A DNA stretch of 64,000 nt from Ktedonobacter robiniae. GTDB taxonomy: Bacteria; Chloroflexota; Ktedonobacteria; Ktedonobacterales; Ktedonobacteraceae. A model generated the notes under the pieces. The model saw nothing but the letters and a program-made list of their open reading frames with translations. It was not told the DNA's origin and made no database searches. The DNA is taken from NCBI RefSeq assembly GCF_016587375.1, contig NZ_BNJG01000002.1, forward strand, positions 992,001-1,056,000, read 5' to 3'. The position numbers were made by a program, and so were the translations under genes. Below, in pieces: positions 53,114-62,208 of the stretch. Numbering within the stretch: the first letter of the stretch is position 1; every line of letters starts with the position of its first letter.

Positions 53114-54229
53114 CTAAACGGCCTCTGCGGCCGCGAGATGCACTAACTCTGCATCCTTGGCATCGAGGGCTAAGACTTTGCAGGCCTGGAGAGGGAAGAC
53201 AAGACGCACCTGGCTGCCTGGTGTATAGCTTGCAGCCTGGCGCGTGGGAATATCAACCAGGAGCGTTGTGGTTTCATCGATGCTTACATGCAGGCGCGTA
53301 AACGGCCCTAGAAAGGTACGAAGGCCAATTCTTCCCGCCAGAACGTTCAGGCCAGCTTGAGTGTCCACATCAACCTGGATAGCAATATCTTCAGGGCGAA
53401 CCATGATCAATACGCTCTCGCCATCGCGGAATTGAGAGAGGGAAGAGACCTTCAAGGTCCGTGTGCCAACCTGGCATAGACCCTTGGCCGCCGACTCGAT
53501 GATCCCGTTGAACTGGTTACTGTTGCCGACAAAGGTTGCGGCAAAGGCTGTCTGTGGCTGATTATAGATGTTTTCGGGAGCATCCAATTGTTCAATTTTG
53601 CCTTTTGCCATCACCGCAATGCGGTCGGAGAGCGAGAGGGCTTCTTCCTGGTCATGGGTAACATAAATGGCCGTTATCTTCAGCTCTTGCTGGATACGAC
53701 GAATCTCATTACGCAGCGAGATTCTAACCTTGGCGTCAAGTGCCGAGAGCGGCTCATCAAGCAACAAGACTTTCGGCTCGACGGCCAGGGCGCGCGCGAG
53801 TGCGATACGTTGTTGCTGCCCACCCGAGAGTTGATGCGGATAACGGTGTCCCATCTCGGCCAACCCAACGAGCTCAAGTAATTCGGTCGTGCGTTTCTTG
53901 ATAACATCCTTCGGCTGACGTTTAATAGTCATGCCAAAACCGATATTATCCTGAGCGCTCATATGCGGGAAGAGAGCATAGGATTGAAAGACCATTCCCA
54001 TCAGACATTTATTGGCCGGGCGGTTGGTGATATCTTCGCCATCAAGCAAGATGCTACCAGTTGTAGGCGTTTCAAAGCCCGCGATCATACGCAGGAGCGT
54101 GGTTTTACCACAACCACTCGGCCCAAGCAGGGTCAAGAACTCACCCTGCTTAATCGACAGGTCGATGTTATCGACAGCAGCGGTATGTCCAAAATGCTTG
54201 GATATATCTAGTAGTTCGAGAAAAGCCAT
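53114..54229 (-). CDS. ABC importer ATP-binding protein (PotA/FbpC type)
   Basis: A 371-residue ATPase energising an inner-membrane uptake system. Walker A GPSGCGKTT (about 35-43), signature LSGGQQQRIALARAL, Walker B VLLLDEPLSALD and H-loop YVTHDQEEA are all present. A C-terminal TOBE-type domain (about 285-365) is typical of polyamine, iron or phosphonate importers. It is the last gene of the operon that runs binding protein, permease, permease, ATPase. Confidence 0.95.
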   Translation of the reverse strand: MAFLELLDISKHFGHTAAVDNIDLSIKQGEFLTLLGPSGCGKTTLLRMIAGFETPTTGSILLDGEDITNRPANKCLMGMVFQSYALFPHMSAQDNIGFGMTIKRQPKDVIKKRTTELLELVGLAEMGHRYPHQLSGGQQQRIALARALAVEPKVLLLDEPLSALDAKVRISLRNEIRRIQQELKITAIYVTHDQEEALSLSDRIAVMAKGKIEQLDAPENIYNQPQTAFAATFVGNSNQFNGIIESAAKGLCQVGTRTLKVSSLSQFRDGESVLIMVRPEDIAIQVDVDTQAGLNVLAGRIGLRTFLGPFTRLHVSIDETTTLLVDIPTRQAASYTPGSQVRLVFPLQACKVLALDAKDAELVHLAAAEAV

Positions 54230-54279
54230 ATCTTATTCCTTATCTGCAAATCCATAAACCCAAAAGACACAATCCTCGT

Positions 54280-55143
54280 TTATCTCCCCCCGCCAATTTC
54301 AACGGTCTGTCCTTTGCCTTGAGCCCTGCTGCGCACCAGTACAAGGATGCCGAGGACACAGAGCAGCGTGATGAGAAAGCTCATAATGGTGAGTAAGGCA
54401 GCCTGGTGAGCGTTACCCTGTCCAATCTGATTCAGATACACAGGGAAGGTATAGATACCTGAGAGCACGGCGATAGTGAACTCACCCATAGCGGTCGAAA
54501 AGGTCAGCAGGGCGGCGCTGATAACACCCGGCCAGATATTTGGCAAGATGATAGTGAGAAAGGTGCGCCACCAGCCACATCCCAGGTTTGAGGCCGCTTC
54601 AGAGAGAACCCGTGTATTGAGCGCGCGCAGACTGTTATCGATAGGACGATAGATAAAGGGGAGAGCAATCACCACGTAGGCGAAGATCAATAGCTGTGGC
54701 GTATTAGCGATAGTGAATGGCTCATTACTCAGCAAGGGAACCAGCCCAAGTGAAAGCACATCAATCCAGGTATGGGAATCGCCAAAAACTTCCAGGTAGC
54801 CCAGCGAAAGAACGATTGGAGGCACCGCAAAAGGCAGGAGGGAGAGAAACTCCAGCAGGGGACGGGCCTGGGGTAGGCGGAGCTGCATCCAGTAAACAGT
54901 AGGCGTAATCAATATAACCGCGATAAGCGTCGATGCAATGGCTAATCCCAGCGAAAGGAGCAGCGTTTTCGCAAAATCGCTATCACTGAACACCTGCGTC
55001 AGGACACCGAGGTTGAAACGCGAACCATCGTTAAGGCCAAAAACCAGGGTCGCTCCAAGCGGAATAATAAGGTAGAGCATCACTAGAAACAGGATAATTT
55101 TATCCAATGCCAGGGAGAAACGTTTCGCCTGTTGTTGTTTCAT
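54280..55143 (-). CDS. ABC importer permease 2
   Basis: A 287-residue membrane protein with six predicted helices. EAASNLGCGWWRTFLTIILPNIWPGV carries the EAA loop (EAASNLGCGWWRTFLTIILP) that docks on the ATPase. ATG 55143 is used because it starts 11 bases after the upstream gene's stop with GGGGAAGTGAT before it; the open frame upstream (to 55197) overlaps the previous gene. Pairs with permease 1. Confidence 0.92.
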   Translation of the reverse strand: MKQQQAKRFSLALDKIILFLVMLYLIIPLGATLVFGLNDGSRFNLGVLTQVFSDSDFAKTLLLSLGLAIASTLIAVILITPTVYWMQLRLPQARPLLEFLSLLPFAVPPIVLSLGYLEVFGDSHTWIDVLSLGLVPLLSNEPFTIANTPQLLIFAYVVIALPFIYRPIDNSLRALNTRVLSEAASNLGCGWWRTFLTIILPNIWPGVISAALLTFSTAMGEFTIAVLSGIYTFPVYLNQIGQGNAHQAALLTIMSFLITLLCVLGILVLVRSRAQGKGQTVEIGGGR

Positions 55144-55153
55144 ATCACTTCCC

Positions 55154-56086
55154 CTACCTTCCCTGCCAGTTGCTGGCGCGACGCAACATAAACACATAGA
55201 GAGAGACAGAGATCACAAGGACAAGAATCATCCCTACGGCCAGGGCATTTCCCAGGCCGACATCGACACTCACATTGCCTGCAACCGCGAAGCTAATCAG
55301 GATCGTAACCAGGTTAATATTGCCTTGCGCCAGTGCATAAGCCGTGGCAAAGGCGCCAAAGGCGTTAGCGAAGAGCAACATCAGTGCCGCGATAAGCGAT
55401 GGGAGGAGGATTGGGAATGCCACCTTACGCCAGTAGGTAAAAGTCGATGCGCCCAGATTAGTCGCCGCCTCGCGCCACACATTCCGTAAAGCGCTTAACG
55501 CGGGAACAGTGATCAGCAACATAAGCGGCAGTTCAAAATAGACGTAGGTGAGAGCCAGGCCCCAGAAGTTATACAGATTGAAGCCCAGATCATAGAGATT
55601 GATATGGAACCACGTCTTAAAGAGCGCCGTCACAAAGCCCGTAACCCCCAACGTCGAAACAAAGGCAAAGGCCAGGGGAACGCCTGAGAAGTTAGCGGCC
55701 AGGCTGGAGAAGCCTATAAGCAGGTTGCGCAACCAGCTGGTGCGCATGGTATAGACACCATAAGCCGCAATAAAGCCGATAACAACACTAATCAGCGCGG
55801 AGACCAGCGAGAGCAAGATGCTTGTCTGGAAGGCACGTAACGTGCTGGGTTGCGTGAGAATTCGCTGATAATTGTCCAGCGTAGCGGCTCCCTGATCATC
55901 CGTAAAACTGCTCTGGAGGATGATAAGGGTCGGTAGAATTTCAAACAGTAGGCAAAACACAAGGAACGGGGCCAGGCCTAACCAGCTTACCATCGAATAT
56001 CCCCAACGTATGCCCGAGCGGCGCTTGACAGAGCGGCTAAGCGTGGCCTGAGTTGTATCTGTGCCTGGAATAACAGGAACGTCCAT
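55154..56086 (-). CDS. ABC importer permease 1
   Basis: A 310-residue membrane protein with six helices. The EAA loop is EAATNLGASTFTYWRKVAFP, 20 residues. ATG 56086 has AAGGTGGTGTG upstream; an ATG at 56128 is less supported. It lies between the binding-protein gene (100 bp upstream) and permease 2. The two-permease arrangement resembles polyamine (PotB/C) or 2-aminoethylphosphonate importers. Confidence 0.92.
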   Translation of the reverse strand: MDVPVIPGTDTTQATLSRSVKRRSGIRWGYSMVSWLGLAPFLVFCLLFEILPTLIILQSSFTDDQGAATLDNYQRILTQPSTLRAFQTSILLSLVSALISVVIGFIAAYGVYTMRTSWLRNLLIGFSSLAANFSGVPLAFAFVSTLGVTGFVTALFKTWFHINLYDLGFNLYNFWGLALTYVYFELPLMLLITVPALSALRNVWREAATNLGASTFTYWRKVAFPILLPSLIAALMLLFANAFGAFATAYALAQGNINLVTILISFAVAGNVSVDVGLGNALAVGMILVLVISVSLYVFMLRRASNWQGR

Positions 56087-56185
56087 CACACCACCTTCTA
56101 CAAGAACATGTGAGGGGCAAGCATACATCCTGCGCCCTCACACGAGTATGAACGCTTCTCAATCGAAGAGAAGCATGAAAAGCAA

Positions 56186-57349
56186 TTATTGTCCAAGCAC
56201 CTGGGACTGCCAGTTATTGGAGAGCGCGGTCGCGGCAGCATCAAGCTTGCTGAGGTCTGTCACGAACTTGACATTAGCATACTGTTCAGCTGGTGGAAGT
56301 TTGGCCGCCAGTTCAGTTGGAACCTTGCCAGCCTTGACCAGGGACTGGTAGCGAGCAGGGTGCGCATAGCCCTTCAGGTAGTTCAACTGGCCCTCGTCTG
56401 AGAAGATATACTCCATCCACAGACGCGCTGCGTAGGGATCCGGGGCCGTTTTGTTGATAATGGAGACATAGGGACCTGCAATAGAGCCATCCGAGGGGAT
56501 AATAACCTTTAGATTGGGCTTGCCCTTGAGTTGATCGCGGAAGCCTAAGCCCAGGTAGTCCCACATGATCGCGATAGCGACCTCGCCCTTTGTGACATTA
56601 GCCAGGCTCGAACGAGCAACGGTAAAATTACCTTTTCTCTTGAGCTGAGCGAAGAAATCAATGCCTGGCTGAATGCTATCAAGGCTACCGCTCGTCGCCA
56701 ACGCGGCGCTGTAGACAGAGATGAAGGCATCGTTGGCTTCACGTGGATCGCCATCGATACCAACCATATTCTTGTAATCACCATTGAGCAGATCCTTGAA
56801 AGAGGTCGGCTCATTTTTTACCAGGTCTGTATTAATGATGAAGGCCTGGGCGCCCCAATACTCGGTACACCAGTTGCCCTTAGGATCCTTCAACTCAGCG
56901 GGGATATCATCCCATTTGGAATGTTTATATGGAGTCACCAGTCCCTGCTGAACAGCCTGTGGACCGAATTTAAAGCCGACATCGCCGATATCGCCATGGG
57001 GGTGAAGCTTTGATTTTTTAAAGACCTCCAGCTCCTGGGCGGATGAGAACTCAGCCTCGGCCTGGTACTGCACCTTTACATACTTCGAGGTATAGGTATC
57101 CAGGATGTCTTTATAGTCAGCCCATTCAGGTGGAATACCAATTGCTTCAAGCTTCCCCTCTTTTTTCGCCTTCTCAAGAAGCGTCTCGATAGCGATTGGA
57201 CCGGCAAGGTCAACGGAGGAGGCAGTGGTGGTGGTGGCGGCGCTACCACATGCCGCTAAAAAGGCGGAGAGAGAGGCGGCGGAGAGGCCTAATGCGCCTG
57301 CCTGTTTGAAAAATAAACGGCGAGCATAACGCTCATTCATATCTACCAT
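56186..57349 (-). CDS. ABC importer substrate-binding lipoprotein
   Basis: A 387-residue family-1-type extracellular binding protein. A Tat/Sec-like N-terminus (RRLFFKQAGALGLSAA) ends in the lipobox LAAC at about residue 34, so it is anchored as a lipoprotein. WCTEYWGAQAFIINTDLVKN and IAIMWDYLGLGF match the iron/polyamine/phosphonate-binding subgroup. AGGAG lies nine bases before ATG 57349. It is the first gene of the operon. The ligand is not certain; a nearby PEP mutase-family gene makes an organophosphonate one option (weak inference). Confidence 0.9.
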   Translation of the reverse strand: MVDMNERYARRLFFKQAGALGLSAASLSAFLAACGSAATTTTASSVDLAGPIAIETLLEKAKKEGKLEAIGIPPEWADYKDILDTYTSKYVKVQYQAEAEFSSAQELEVFKKSKLHPHGDIGDVGFKFGPQAVQQGLVTPYKHSKWDDIPAELKDPKGNWCTEYWGAQAFIINTDLVKNEPTSFKDLLNGDYKNMVGIDGDPREANDAFISVYSAALATSGSLDSIQPGIDFFAQLKRKGNFTVARSSLANVTKGEVAIAIMWDYLGLGFRDQLKGKPNLKVIIPSDGSIAGPYVSIINKTAPDPYAARLWMEYIFSDEGQLNYLKGYAHPARYQSLVKAGKVPTELAAKLPPAEQYANVKFVTDLSKLDAAATALSNNWQSQVLGQ

Positions 57350-57679
57350 AATGCATAGCTCCTGGTCTGAAAAATTGTAATGCCTACTTACGCAGCCAGG
57401 CGTTCAGTCAGGCGTCCAAGACATTCTGACTTTTGCGCAGTTGCGGGTAAGGCATACAAGACAGCAAACAGAGAGTTATCTAGTAGATACAGATTAACAG
57501 GGCAGAGAAACTCGATATCATCGAAGGCAGAGAAAAGATCTTCTTTGATACCTAAAAGACAGTGTAGTGTTGAGCTTAAGAGATTACAATAGCAATCTGC
57601 CTATAATTCCCATGCAATGCATAGATACTTTATCCATGTTTAATCCTTTAATATATTGTTCATAATAACATTACCATAC

Positions 57680-57718
57680 ACACACCTATTGTTAAAAAGT
57701 ACTTAACAATAGGTGTGT
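57680..57718. terminator. 16-bp hairpin
   Basis: 57680-57695 pairs with 57703-57718 around AAAGTAC. Confidence 0.55.
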
Positions 57719-57805
57719 ACATTTTGGCTACAGAGAAAAAAGAGATACAGACATGACAGAGGCAAGCATATATATATATGTTTGGTTCGTTACACGGGTC
57801 AAGAA

Positions 57806-57859
57806 GGGTAAAAGAGTGTGGGAAGCGGCTATTGCGCCACTTTCCACACTCCTTACCCT
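57806..57859 (-). terminator. Terminator of the membrane sensor gene
   Basis: Near-perfect inverted repeat (AGGGTAAAAGAGTGTGGGAA against TTTCCACACTCCTTACCCT) downstream of the gene ending at 57889. Confidence 0.6.
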
Positions 57860-57863
57860 ATTT

Positions 57864-57889
57864 TTGTAGGGTCCATGCTGACATGGACT
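57864..57889. repeat. 26-bp palindromic repeat, copy 2
   Basis: Same sequence as 52371-52396 except one loop base; it ends at the stop codon of the sensor gene. Confidence 0.6.
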
Positions 57890-58980
57890 TAAGGGCGCGA
57901 GGGGCGATCGCCCGAGGCGGGTTGCAGAAGATAGCGACCAGCCAGGTTCTTCAAAAGTGGATCAAGCAACGTACCAGTGGGGGCAAGGCGCAGCGGGACG
58001 CGTCTCGCCTCCGACTCACTGACAATATTCACCAGGCGCAGCACCTCGCCACGGATGCGCTGTAACTCTTGCTCTGACTGGCTGGAGCGTTGTAAGCGTG
58101 AGAGCAGCGTATTCAGCGAGACGGCAACCGTCCAGAGCACATTCTCCTGGGCAAGCGGTGCACGCATGGCAAAATTGCCGTTTGCCGCCTCTACCAGTGC
58201 CCGCTGAATCTGCTGAATGCCAACCTCCAGGTCACGCTTCTGCTCGGCTAGCGCGAGCTGCAAACGCTCAACCTCCTCGATACGGTCTACGCGCTTAAAG
58301 GCTCGCAGGGCGCCGCGCACCCATAAGTAGGTCACGACCGCAACGACAATCTGCAAAGCGATGGGGCGCACAAGCAAGGTATATGACATCGTAAGCCAGA
58401 AATGTTCGAGATCGGGGGCGTGCGGTTGCAGGAGGATATCTCCCCAAATGCAGCCAATATTGAGGGCCGCCACAAAAAAGACGCTGCTCGGCGGGAGCAG
58501 CGAGACCGCCACCAGTTCTGAGAAGACGAGCAGATCAAACGTAAGAAAACCATTCATGTCCAACATGCCACTTGGCGAGGTAATCAGGTTGAGCATAATG
58601 GCCGCATTCACCGTAATCACGCTTAGTATTCCTACCAGGGTCACATGGCCCAGTCGATTGAGGAAGAGAACCAGTAAGCAAATCCCAATAGCGGTCAGAA
58701 TAATGGGAAATAACAGGGGATTTTTAGCGAGGAGTGCGAGTCGGATAAAGGAGACAAGGACAACCAGCATAAGGAGAAGGATAAGGCTGGCAAGACGAGA
58801 TCGGCGAAGCTTATCCTGCACGGCAAAAGAGGTTTTGGCCTCTGGGTCAGAGGGAGTGGCAACTTGGTACCACCAGTTTAATGGTTTCATAGAGCCGGTC
58901 GGCTGGGCCGGTTGAGAAGAAACAGTTTTCCATACATCGTTGTTCTTGTCTTCAAAAGGAGACAAATTTTTGCTATCCAT
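57889..58980 (-). CDS. Six-helix membrane sensor-like protein with HAMP-like coil
   Basis: A 363-residue membrane protein. Six transmembrane segments (about residues 62-84, 86-104, 108-130, 138-165, 172-192, 205-230) precede a cytoplasmic coiled-coil (RIEEVERLQLALAEQKRDLE) and a HAMP-like segment (ALVEAANGNFAMRAPLAQEN), then a helical tail. No kinase or cyclase domain follows, so it may signal through a partner. I recognise the type from Ktedonobacteria-like genomes but no function. ATG 58980 has AGGAG upstream; the ATG at 59004 is less supported. Confidence 0.7.
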   Translation of the reverse strand: MDSKNLSPFEDKNNDVWKTVSSQPAQPTGSMKPLNWWYQVATPSDPEAKTSFAVQDKLRRSRLASLILLLMLVVLVSFIRLALLAKNPLLFPIILTAIGICLLVLFLNRLGHVTLVGILSVITVNAAIMLNLITSPSGMLDMNGFLTFDLLVFSELVAVSLLPPSSVFFVAALNIGCIWGDILLQPHAPDLEHFWLTMSYTLLVRPIALQIVVAVVTYLWVRGALRAFKRVDRIEEVERLQLALAEQKRDLEVGIQQIQRALVEAANGNFAMRAPLAQENVLWTVAVSLNTLLSRLQRSSQSEQELQRIRGEVLRLVNIVSESEARRVPLRLAPTGTLLDPLLKNLAGRYLLQPASGDRPSRP

Positions 58981-59122
58981 GCGAGCGAAGCTCCTACGCC
59001 ACAAGGCTATGTCTATGCCTATTAATTTATAGAAAAAGCGTTTTTTCTATACCCCACCTATTTTGCTATATATTTGTATATAAAACAAGGGAGCGTAGTA
59101 CTATTTGAGGGGTAGAATTTAA

Positions 59123-59187
59123 GGTGTGCTGAACAAAAAGAGGCGCAGAAGGATTCCCTTTCTGCGCCTCTTTTTGTTCAGCACACC
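59123..59187 (-). terminator. Terminator of the PEPM-family gene, 28-bp perfect stem
   Basis: 59123-59150 pairs with 59160-59187 around a 9-base loop; it starts two bases from the stop of the gene at 59189 and contains an A5/T5 run. Confidence 0.88.
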
Positions 59188-59188
59188 A

Positions 59189-60034
59189 TTAAGAAACTGA
59201 AAACAGGGCCGCTGACTCGGCAAAGCCATAAAAATAGCGGCTCATGGTTTCGTAGGTTCCCTGTTCGTGAAGCTCGTTGGCAATAGTGCGCACCAGGCCC
59301 ATGGTCGAAAGCATGGCGTTGTGGCCAATACTGATACGCGCTACGCCCAGTTGAAAGAGTTCGGGTGCGGATGGTCCGCCAGGAAGCGAGAGAAGGTTGA
59401 GCGGGACGGGAATTTCGCGCACCAGGATCTGGATAATTTCCGGGTCGAGGAGCAGGGGAACAAAGATGCTATCGGCACCTGCCTTAATATAGGCATTAGC
59501 ACGTTGGATAGTTTCCTCCAGGCGCGCCTCTCCCTCACCCACCTGCGCCAGGTAAGTATCGGTACGCGCGTTGATAACCAGGGGGAGACCAGCATGATCC
59601 GCCACTTCACGCGCGGCTGCGATGCGCTCCACCTGCGCCTCTAACGGGAAGAGTGGATGTGTGGAATTGCCAGTATTGTCCTCAAGATTAATGCCGACTG
59701 CCCCAGCTTCAATAACTCCTTGAACGGTGTCCGCCACGTCCCTGGCCGATGGACCATAGCCAGCCTCAATATCCGCGCTCACCGGAACCTGAACAACTGA
59801 GACAATACGTGCGATAACCTGGAGCATCTCCTCGCGCTTCATCCGCTCCCCATCGGGATAACCATAGCTAAAGGCAATACCCGCGCTTGTGGTGCCTAGC
59901 GCGGAAAACCCTGCCTCTTCAAAGAGGCGCGCGCTCGCCGCGTCCCAGGCATTAGGCAGTAGTAACGAGGAGCCACGCTGCTGTAAGCGTAGGAGCAATT
60001 CCGCTTTTTCGCGTTTTGTCATATTATTTTCCAT
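59189..60034 (-). CDS. PEP mutase/isocitrate lyase-superfamily protein
   Basis: A 281-residue TIM-barrel enzyme acting on 2-oxoacid-like substrates with Mg. LLPNAWDAASARLFEEAGF, VPVSADIEAGYG (metal site), GAVGINLEDNTG and VINARTDTYL are the diagnostic segments. The catalytic Cys of isocitrate lyase (KKCGH) is not present, placing it with PEP mutase, oxaloacetate hydrolase or 2-methylisocitrate lyase-like proteins. The start could be 60034 or 60022. It is single, flanked by terminators. Confidence 0.86.
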   Translation of the reverse strand: MENNMTKREKAELLLRLQQRGSSLLLPNAWDAASARLFEEAGFSALGTTSAGIAFSYGYPDGERMKREEMLQVIARIVSVVQVPVSADIEAGYGPSARDVADTVQGVIEAGAVGINLEDNTGNSTHPLFPLEAQVERIAAAREVADHAGLPLVINARTDTYLAQVGEGEARLEETIQRANAYIKAGADSIFVPLLLDPEIIQILVREIPVPLNLLSLPGGPSAPELFQLGVARISIGHNAMLSTMGLVRTIANELHEQGTYETMSRYFYGFAESAALFSVS

Positions 60035-60172
60035 CTCTCCGCAATTAATATATTGTAAGTTTATTGTTGCTTTGATGACATCATTCTACGCGAAAATCTG
60101 CATGCTTGCTGGCGGTTTTCGGACATATACACCGAGACACACCATTAAACAATATGAACAAGAAGAACCAAT

Positions 60173-60210
60173 ATAGGCCTGGCGCGTACATAAGTAGCGC
60201 CGGGCCTATA
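60173..60210. terminator. Hairpin after the GXWXG gene
   Basis: TATAGGCCTGGCGC pairs with GCGCCGGGCCTATA (one G-T pair) around the GTACATAAGTA region, between the GXWXG gene stop and the start of the PEPM gene. Confidence 0.6.
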
Positions 60211-60220
60211 CTATAAACAG

Positions 60221-60772
60221 CTATTTGTCGCGGTGCAGTTTAAAAAAGAAGGGTTGCTCCATGCCTTTGAAGTCCATGATGCCCAGGAGCGTATCTTGAT
60301 CAATGAGGCGGAAAGTGTCGCAGATCGGCAGGTTGTCATAGAGCATGGAGGCACTGACTTTGCCGCGATACTCCACCATGCGTACTCGCGCCTTCGCCTG
60401 GCGGGTCTGCAAGAGGAAGCGCGCCATAATTACCAACCGGCGTATTAGTTTGTTGCGTGGAATAGGCAATTTGAGCACGAAAGAAAGGGGCAGGCGCTTG
60501 GGATCGATGTAGAAGATCTGGTTATGGTTATCAGAAAATAATAGAGGGTGAACATGGTCACGATCAATAAACTCTTTGCCGTACCAGCCAAAGGCCTCCA
60601 GCATCCCATCCATTGGGTGATGGGTGGAGACCTCGCTGCCACGCCACCTACCCAGTATGGTTTCGATCTCGACACCTGGCAGGGCATCGCACAACTCAAA
60701 CGCCTCTTGCAGGCTCATACGGTCCTGGTATGCGCGCTCGCGCAGCGCGTCTACTTGACTGGTATCTGTCAT
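60221..60772 (-). CDS. GXWXG/DUF4334 domain protein
   Basis: A 183-residue cytoplasmic protein. The name motif is visible in ETILGRWRGSEV (about 37-48), followed by HHPMDGMLEAFGWYGKEF. The C-terminal DUF4334 part ends GIMDFKGMEQPFFFKLHRD. The family is widespread, and its biochemical role is not established as far as I know. It lies 30 bp downstream of a CYTH-domain gene on the same strand and may be co-transcribed with it. Confidence 0.85.
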   Translation of the reverse strand: MTDTSQVDALRERAYQDRMSLQEAFELCDALPGVEIETILGRWRGSEVSTHHPMDGMLEAFGWYGKEFIDRDHVHPLLFSDNHNQIFYIDPKRLPLSFVLKLPIPRNKLIRRLVIMARFLLQTRQAKARVRMVEYRGKVSASMLYDNLPICDTFRLIDQDTLLGIMDFKGMEQPFFFKLHRDK

Positions 60773-60802
60773 AGATGTTCTCCTCGCTACTGGCGTACGC
60801 GA

Positions 60803-61411
60803 CTACTCTGCGCAGTTATTAGTTACGTGATGGTTGAATTCATGGCGTGAGTTTTCGGTGAAGGCCAGGTTAGAGATTTGTTGCGTGATAACCTCTCGCG
60901 AGATATTATATCGCCGAGCGTAGAGCTGGTCGATGGAGCCAAAGATGGCCTCCTCGTAGGGTAGCTGAAGGTGGGTGCAGGCACCTCGTACGGCCTGCTC
61001 AGATGATCCCTCGACCTCGACGAATGGCTCTAAGAACGGCCAGGTATCAAGGGTGATTTGAACGCCATCCAGGTCCCATAGCTCACGCTTGCTCTCCTGG
61101 TAGGCGCGTCTGCTACATCCCAACATACTCAGTAACACCGATGTTTGCTCAAAATCGTTGACTTCGATTTCGAGCTCTTGCTGTAGTTCGATGGCCTGGC
61201 CTGTGATCGCTTTCAGCGTCAGGGTAATCCGATCTCCCTCGTGCCGCAGACGCAACCATGCGCCAGGAATATCCTGTCCCTCTGGCAGGTCAAACACATA
61301 ACGCTTCTGGAGGAATTCTTCGCGCTCTAGCCGGGCTTGACATTGTTTGAGGCGCTGGCGTATCTCCTCCAAATCGACATCAGGAAATGTGGCCTCATAT
61401 TCAGTACGCAT
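60803..61411 (-). CDS. CYTH-domain protein (class IV cyclase/triphosphatase-like)
   Basis: A 202-residue tunnel-fold protein. The N-terminus MRTEYEATF holds the ExE metal/phosphate motif (E4 and E6, though the usual ExExK is not complete). WLRLRHEGDRITLTLK, QELEIEVND and KRELWDLDGVQITLDTWPFLEPFVEVEG (cited as ELWDLDGVQITLDTWPFLE) complete the tunnel residues. Such enzymes hydrolyse triphosphates or make cAMP. Start 61411 is chosen so the motif is at the N-terminus, as in the family; the frame is open to 61459. Confidence 0.85.
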   Translation of the reverse strand: MRTEYEATFPDVDLEEIRQRLKQCQARLEREEFLQKRYVFDLPEGQDIPGAWLRLRHEGDRITLTLKAITGQAIELQQELEIEVNDFEQTSVLLSMLGCSRRAYQESKRELWDLDGVQITLDTWPFLEPFVEVEGSSEQAVRGACTHLQLPYEEAIFGSIDQLYARRYNISREVITQQISNLAFTENSRHEFNHHVTNNCAE

Positions 61412-61579
61412 GGCGCTCACTTTCTCACCCCTAGCTACCAATATATCAATACACGCCAATTATACTTCCTCGCCTGTTATCACACAAGAGATTTTCCACC
61501 TCCCTACTACACCTCCCGCACTCATGCAGGAAGCTCCGCATCCGAGGGACATGGGCAGCGCTGATTCACGTAGCTCTCC

Positions 61580-61643
61580 CACGCCCATGCAGGACGGGAA
61601 GATAGTGCTTCTGAAGGGCGCACCTCCCGTCCTGCCAGGCGTG
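61580..61643. repeat. Structured hairpin repeat, copy 2
   Basis: CACGCC...GGCGTG closes a stem with CAGGACGGGA/TCCCGTCCTG and an apical GTGCTTCTGAAGGGCGCAC. Compared with 24462-24544 the conserved parts are CCCACGCCCATGCAGG and GTGCTTCTRAAGGGCGCACC. Confidence 0.55.
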
Positions 61644-61735
61644 AGTGCATCGTCTCTTGGTCCAGATTGAATAGATGATATAAAAGCGGCTTCCCCATGA
61701 TACAATAGGGGATACAAAAGTTGAAAGGAATCGAT

Positions 61736-62149
61736 ATGACATCGACATCTACCAGACCGCGGGCTGCTGCCGCGGTTCTCCGCAATCAAAACCAGGAAAT
61801 TCTGCTAGTAAAGCATCGGTGGCGTGACGGAAGCTCTTCGTGGATCTTACCAGGAGGTGGGCTCTTGCCTCAAGAGAAGCCTGAAGAGGCTGCGTTACGT
61901 GAGTTGGAAGAGGAAACAGGCCTGAAAGGAAAGATGCTTCACTTCCTCTTCACCCTCCCCTACGATTTAGGCACGTCGGAGATCTTTCTCGTTGAAATTG
62001 ATGCTCAGGCGGAGATTGCTCTAGGGTATGATCCAGAAGATGCAGGTGTGGAGCACAAAATGCTAGAGGATGTGGCATGGTTCCCTACTGAGGCAGTCTC
62101 TGACCATCCCGAGGTACAACGAGTGCTTGCCTGTCTTCAAGAGATTTAA
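61736..62149 (+). CDS. NUDIX hydrolase
   Basis: A 137-residue pyrophosphohydrolase cleaving nucleoside diphosphates linked to another moiety. The Nudix box is GGGLLPQEKPEEAALRELEE then ETGL (about 43-66), matching GX5EX7REUXEEXGU. ATG 61736 follows AAAGGAA at optimal spacing; a TTG at 61721 is less likely. Substrate unknown. It is convergent with the PAS histidine kinase. Confidence 0.9.
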   Translation: MTSTSTRPRAAAAVLRNQNQEILLVKHRWRDGSSSWILPGGGLLPQEKPEEAALRELEEETGLKGKMLHFLFTLPYDLGTSEIFLVEIDAQAEIALGYDPEDAGVEHKMLEDVAWFPTEAVSDHPEVQRVLACLQEI

Positions 62150-62208
62150 TATTTTCATCACCATACATGCCCCAGGCACCTCGTGGGATCAGGCTCACAT
62201 TTGATGAA

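Larger units (their letters stand above)
57350..57888. other. 539-bp region upstream of the ABC operon
   Basis: A/T-rich with no supported gene. Contains a 16-bp stem (57680-57695 with 57703-57718), a second hairpin (about 57806-57859) and a 26-bp repeat (57864-57889). The ABC operon promoter must also lie here. Confidence 0.5.
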
